From positions 2,976,001 through 3,040,000 of the forward strand of contig NZ_CP066129.1 of the NCBI RefSeq assembly GCF_019242955.1: a stretch of 64,000 nt of DNA, given 5' to 3'. The translations under genes were made by a program, and so were the position numbers. Shown piece by piece: positions 60,323-64,000 of the stretch; position 1 is the first letter of the stretch, and every line of letters begins with the position of its first letter. The notes beneath the pieces are model-generated. The model worked only from the letters and a program-made list of their open reading frames with translations, was not told the DNA's origin and made no database searches. The stretch is from Morganella morganii. Its GTDB lineage: Bacteria > Pseudomonadota > Gammaproteobacteria > Enterobacterales > Enterobacteriaceae.

Positions 60323-62102
60323 TTGTACCCTCTTTTGGTTTATTAGTAACCACTTCATTGGTTTGTTCTTCCGGTGTCAGCGCATCCGGTTCCACGTTCA
60401 TTGTCCGCAGAACACCGCCCATGATGGCACCGAATACCGGTGCGGAGATCGCACCCCCGTAATACTTGCCGCCCTGCGGGTCGTTGATGATCACAACCAG
60501 AGCAAAACGCGGACGGCTTGCCGGCGCAACCCCGGCGGTGTAGGCGATATAGCGGTTCACGTACTTTCCGTCGTCGCCCACTTTTTTCGCGGTCCCGGTT
60601 TTAATCGCCACGCGATACCCTTTGATCGCAGCGCGCGTTCCGCCGCCGCCCGGTAACGCAACACTTTCCATCATCTGAACCACGGTTTTCATCACCGGCT
60701 CAGGGAAGACGCGGGTACCCGGTACAGGCGGGTCCACTTTCGTGATGGACAGCGGGCGGTAGATCCCGAAACTGCCGATTGTTGCATAGGCCCGCGCTAA
60801 CTGTAACGGTGTTACCATCAGCCCGTAGCCGAAAGAAAAGGTGGCCCTTTCAAGTTCAGACCACCGTGTTTTTTTACTTGGATATATGCCACTGCTTTCC
60901 CCGACCAGCCCCAGATTGGTCGGTTTTCCCAGCCCGAAACGCGAATAGACGTCCACGAGTTCCTGAGCGGGCATCGCTAACGCAAGTCTTGAAACCCCTA
61001 CGTTACTCGATTTCTGTAAAATACCGGTGATGGTCAGTTCGGCATAACGGCCTACGTCTTTGATTTCATGACCACTGATCCGGTACGGATAAGTATTCAC
61101 CACGCTGTTCGGTTTGATGATGTTATTGTGCAGCGCACTCATCACCACCAGAGGTTTTACCGTCGAGCCCGGTTCAAAAATATCGGTGATAGCACGGTTA
61201 CGCATGGCATCTTTCGGCGTTCCCTGGAGGTTGTTGGGGTTATAGGACGGGCTGTTCGCCATCGCCAGAATTTCCCCGGTATTCACATCCACCAGAATCG
61301 CTGTGCCGGATTCCGCTTTGTTCAGTGCCACCGCACTGCTGATTTCGCGGTATACCAGCGCCTGTAAACGTTCATCAATACTGAGTGTCAGGTTGTGTCC
61401 GGCCTGACTTTCACGGGCGATGGTGTCTTCAATAACACGGCCGCCGCGGTCTTTCCGGACTGTCCGCTGTCCCGGAACCCCGGTCAGCCAGCGGTCAAAG
61501 CTTTTTTCGACCCCTTCAATCCCCTCATCATCAATGTTGGTAACACCGATAATGTGAGCGGTGACTGAACCGGACGGGTAATACCGTTTTGATTCTGCCT
61601 GTAAATAAATTCCCGGCAGATTCAGTTTTTTCACGTAATCGCCGATGGTCGGGTTGACCTGGCGCGCCAGGTAAACAAAGCGACCTTTCGGGTTTGCCGT
61701 GACTTTGCTTTTCACCTGGTCGAGCGGAATATTCAGCGCTTCGGACAGTGCACGCCAGCGGGTGTCATCCCCTACCCCGCCTTTGTCAGCTAACTCTTTC
61801 GGGTCTGCCCAGACCGCATTCACCGGCACACTGACTGCCAGAGGCCGCCCCATACGGTCGCTGATCATGCCGCGGGCGGTCGGGATCTCCTGGACACGCA
61901 GCGAACGCATGTCACCTTCTTTCACCAGCATGTCCGGGTTGATAATCTGTAAATACGCCACCCGGATCAGCAGTGCGGCGAGGGCAATCCCGATACCGCC
62001 GCATAACAACGCAAAACGCCAGCTGATAAAACTGGCTTTTTCTTCCGGACGTTTGATACGGGCTCCGCCCTGCGTTTTGCCTGCTGATTTTTTGCTTTTC
62101 AT
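60309..62102 (-). CDS. ftsI: Septal transpeptidase FtsI (PBP3)
   Basis: Class B penicillin-binding protein that cross-links septal peptidoglycan with FtsW. It has a single N-terminal transmembrane helix (about residues 28-50), a pedestal domain, then the transpeptidase domain: nucleophile S313 in S-T-V-K, S-S-N at 365-367 and K-T-G-T at 501-504. Length is 597 aa (588 in E. coli). No insertion of the PBP3 resistance type (YRIN or YRIK after about residue 333) was noticed; the segment reads [12 protein letters not shown]. It starts 7 nt after ftsL. Confidence 0.97.
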   Translation of the reverse strand: MKSKKSAGKTQGGARIKRPEEKASFISWRFALLCGGIGIALAALLIRVAYLQIINPDMLVKEGDMRSLRVQEIPTARGMISDRMGRPLAVSVPVNAVWADPKELADKGGVGDDTRWRALSEALNIPLDQVKSKVTANPKGRFVYLARQVNPTIGDYVKKLNLPGIYLQAESKRYYPSGSVTAHIIGVTNIDDEGIEGVEKSFDRWLTGVPGQRTVRKDRGGRVIEDTIARESQAGHNLTLSIDERLQALVYREISSAVALNKAESGTAILVDVNTGEILAMANSPSYNPNNLQGTPKDAMRNRAITDIFEPGSTVKPLVVMSALHNNIIKPNSVVNTYPYRISGHEIKDVGRYAELTITGILQKSSNVGVSRLALAMPAQELVDVYSRFGLGKPTNLGLVGESSGIYPSKKTRWSELERATFSFGYGLMVTPLQLARAYATIGSFGIYRPLSITKVDPPVPGTRVFPEPVMKTVVQMMESVALPGGGGTRAAIKGYRVAIKTGTAKKVGDDGKYVNRYIAYTAGVAPASRPRFALVVIINDPQGGKYYGGAISAPVFGAIMGGVLRTMNVEPDALTPEEQTNEVVTNKPKEGTSGRS

Positions 62103-62109
62103 GCCTTCG

Positions 62110-62427
62110 TCATTTCGTTACGACAATTTTTTCGTTTGCCGGATCCACATGCTGCATACTGAGACGCTCAACGGACAGGCGCTCGACACGGCTGTGATCC
62201 CCCAGGGCGTTCTCTTCCAGAATCAGGTTACGCCATTCGATATCCAGCGAGTTACGCTCCAGCACAAGATGTTCCCGCTCTGCGGTCAGCAGACGTGTTT
62301 TATGTGCCGTGATAACCACAAAAATTGCGCTGACGATCACGGCGATAAATAAAATCGCAGGGATAAATCCGTGGCGCAGCAGGTCACGACAAATAACGCG
62401 GGCTAAATTGTGCCGTTCTGTGGTCAT
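62110..62427 (-). CDS. ftsL: Cell division protein FtsL
   Basis: Bitopic protein of the FtsQLB complex that activates FtsWI. A short cytoplasmic N-terminus is followed by one transmembrane helix at about residues 20-40 and a periplasmic coiled coil with ILEEN and a conserved tail (HSRVERL, then [12 protein letters not shown]). Length is 105 aa (121 in E. coli; the cytoplasmic part is shorter). It overlaps rsmH by 4 nt. Confidence 0.95.
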   Translation of the reverse strand: MTTERHNLARVICRDLLRHGFIPAILFIAVIVSAIFVVITAHKTRLLTAEREHLVLERNSLDIEWRNLILEENALGDHSRVERLSVERLSMQHVDPANEKIVVTK

Positions 62428-63365
62428 GCTTTCTCCGCAAAGCGCAGTACAGAGCTGCGGGCACGCGGGTTAACACTGATTTCCTGCTCCGACGGTTTCA
62501 TTTTTCCCGCCAGTTTCAGTGCCGGTGTGCCGTGCGCTTTCAGTTGCTCTTCCGTCAGCGGTAATCCGTGCGGGACCTGCGGTCCGCGGCTTTCGTTGCG
62601 CATAAACTGTTTTACAATCCGGTCTTCCAGTGAGTGGAAGCTGATCACGGATAAACGTCCGCCCGGTGCCAGAATACTCAGTGCACCGGTCAGTGCCTGG
62701 CGGATTTCATCCAGTTCACTGTTCACATAGATGCGGATTGCCTGGAAGCTGCGGGTCGCCGGATGCTTGTGCTTTTCTTTCACCGGTGACACCGCGGCAA
62801 TCAGTTCTGCCAGCTGTTTTGTCCGTGTCAGCGGCTCTTCTGTCTTGTTCCGTTCAACGATGGCGCGGGCGATCCGTTTTGAAAAACGCTCTTCTCCGAA
62901 GTTTTTCAGTACCCACGCAATATCTTCTTCTTTGGCTTCGGTCAGCCACTGTGCGGCGGAAATTCCCCGCGTCGGGTCCATACGCATATCCAGCGGCCCG
63001 TCACGCATAAAGGAGAATCCGCGCTCCGCATCATCCAGTTGCGGGGAAGACACGCCCAGATCGAGCAGAACACCGTCAATCTGTCCGTCCAGCCCCAGCT
63101 CATTCACATAACCGGCGATACCGGAAAACGGACCGTGAATAATGGAAAAACGCGGGTCGTCAATCTGTGCCGCTGCGGCAATTGCCTGCGGGTCCCGGTC
63201 AATAGCGATCAGACGCCCCTGTGCCCCGAGTTTTGATAAAATCAGACGGGAATGCCCGCCACGACCGAATGTGCCGTCGATATAAATACCGTCTTCACGG
63301 ATCTGTAATCCGTTAACGGCCTCATCCAGTAAAACACTGGTATGCTGAAACTGACTCTCTGCCAT
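62424..63365 (-). CDS. rsmH: 16S rRNA m4C1402 methyltransferase RsmH
   Basis: SAM-dependent N4-methyltransferase for C1402 of 16S rRNA (formerly MraW). The N-terminal [14 protein letters not shown], the SAM loop [14 protein letters not shown] near residue 30, [18 protein letters not shown] near 101 and the C-terminal [14 protein letters not shown] near 245 are present. Length 313 aa equals E. coli. It abuts the mraZ stop directly and overlaps ftsL by 4 nt. Confidence 0.98.
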   Translation of the reverse strand: MAESQFQHTSVLLDEAVNGLQIREDGIYIDGTFGRGGHSRLILSKLGAQGRLIAIDRDPQAIAAAAQIDDPRFSIIHGPFSGIAGYVNELGLDGQIDGVLLDLGVSSPQLDDAERGFSFMRDGPLDMRMDPTRGISAAQWLTEAKEEDIAWVLKNFGEERFSKRIARAIVERNKTEEPLTRTKQLAELIAAVSPVKEKHKHPATRSFQAIRIYVNSELDEIRQALTGALSILAPGGRLSVISFHSLEDRIVKQFMRNESRGPQVPHGLPLTEEQLKAHGTPALKLAGKMKPSEQEISVNPRARSSVLRFAEKA

Positions 63366-63824
63366 TTAAAGTGATAAATCCTGTAACCGGGCGGATAAAG
63401 GTCCGGATGCCGTCTGCCCGGCAGCAATATCATCCTGTACCTGCTGATACCACGTCTGTTCGTCCCACAGCTCAAACTTGTTGAACTGCCCGACCAGCAT
63501 GACTTCTTTGGTTAACCGCGCATGTGTGCGCAGTGTACCGGCTAACAAAAGACGTCCCGCACTGTCCATCTGACATTCAGTGGCATGACCCAGCAGCAGA
63601 CGCTGAACACGGCGTTCTGTCGGATCCATGGTGGACAATTGTGCCAGCTTCAGTTCGATCAGTTCCCATTCCGGTAAGGTGTAAAGCAGCAGACACGGCT
63701 GGTGGAGATCGATAGTACAGACCATCTGACCTTCCGACTTTTCAGCAAGCAGCGACCGGTACCGTGCCGGTACGGTTATGCGCCCTTTGCTGTCAAGATT
63801 AACCAGTGTTGCCCCGCGAAACAT
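63366..63824 (-). CDS. mraZ: Transcriptional regulator MraZ
   Basis: AbrB/SpoVT-like DNA-binding protein that represses its own operon. Two tandem MraZ half-domains carry the [13 protein letters not shown] motif near residue 10 and [13 protein letters not shown] near 85. Length is 152 aa, as in E. coli. First gene of the division and cell-wall cluster; its operator repeats and a promoter lie within 95 nt upstream. Confidence 0.98.
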   Translation of the reverse strand: MFRGATLVNLDSKGRITVPARYRSLLAEKSEGQMVCTIDLHQPCLLLYTLPEWELIELKLAQLSTMDPTERRVQRLLLGHATECQMDSAGRLLLAGTLRTHARLTKEVMLVGQFNKFELWDEQTWYQQVQDDIAAGQTASGPLSARLQDLSL

Positions 63825-63853
63825 ACGTTTCTCCGCTCAGTTTTACCCCGAAC

Positions 63854-63880
63854 TACCACTTTCACCCACAATTCCCCACC
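63854..63880 (-). promoter_or_regulatory. MraZ operator (three TGGG-type repeats)
   Basis: The minus strand reads GTGGGGAATTGTGGGTGAAAGTGG: three GTGG(G) repeats with a 10-bp period, the direct-repeat MraZ box, located 30-56 nt upstream of the mraZ start. Confidence 0.9.
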
Positions 63881-63885
63881 AACAG

Positions 63886-63915
63886 AGTTTACGAATGGTA
63901 CGAAAAGCTTGTCAA
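63886..63915 (-). promoter_or_regulatory. Promoter of the dcw cluster (Pmra-like)
   Basis: On the minus strand TTGACA and TAAACT are separated by 18 nt, just upstream of the MraZ boxes. The same -35 and -10 elements are found in the E. coli mraZ promoter. Confidence 0.85.
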
Positions 63916-64000
63916 GCCAGAGCTGACAAGGTTCCGTTTCCGTTATCGGGGAATAAAGGGGTGAGAAAATATGGGATTTTTTGCTTCAGGGAACAGAAGT

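Overview
The window is about 64 kb of enterobacterial chromosome with a typical core-genome look: dense, short spacers, E. coli-like operons and balanced base composition. Protein sequences are clearly Enterobacterales. The roughly 50% G+C impression, the losses at the ampD/ppdD locus and the overall gene order fit Morganellaceae, most likely Morganella rather than the AT-rich Proteus or Providencia. That assignment is inference. No tRNA, rRNA operon, IS element, prophage, CRISPR array or defence island was seen. Almost everything is housekeeping, so the interesting signals are small-scale: start codons, arrest peptides, hairpins, frameshifts and gene losses.

Region 1 (1-24.5 kb) matches the E. 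coli 65-min block in inverted orientation: prfB (5' part, with its programmed +1 frameshift), recJ, dsbC, xerD, fldB, ygfX, sdhE, ygfZ, an HD-domain hydrolase, the glycine cleavage operon gcvT-gcvH-gcvP (gcvP broken by a 1-nt frameshift), ubiI-ubiH-pepP-ygfB, zapA, 6S RNA (ssrS), fau, serA, rpiA, argP, yggE, argO, an unrecognised 160-aa gene, and mscS.

Region 2 (24.6-45 kb) matches the E. coli 2.5-min block: yacL, acnB, lpd-aceF-aceE-pdhR (pyruvate dehydrogenase and its repressor, with a perfect PdhR operator), ampD, the type IV pilus genes ppdD-hofB-hofC (hofC frameshifted in a T8 run), coaE-zapD-yacG, mutT and secA-secM. Compared with E. coli, yacH, aroP, ampE, nadC and guaC are missing from their usual places. 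The absence of nadC fits the nicotinate requirement known in this family. The joint between regions 1 and 2, between mscS and yacL, is a rearrangement relative to E. coli.

Region 3 (45-64 kb) holds a DciA/DUF721 gene divergent from secM, then lpxC and the complete division/cell-wall cluster, read on the minus strand from mraZ: mraZ-rsmH-ftsL-ftsI-murE-murF-mraY-murD-ftsW-murG-murC-ddlB-ftsQ-ftsA-ftsZ. Its genes mostly overlap or abut. The MraZ-box repeats and the upstream promoter are visible at the right end.

The most unusual spot is secM-secA. The full-length SecM frame has no canonical start and seems to begin at AUU. The arrest motif has altered Phe-Trp spacing. Three perfect 11-bp tandem repeats follow the stop and place TAA in all three frames. 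The arrest codons can pair with the secA leader.
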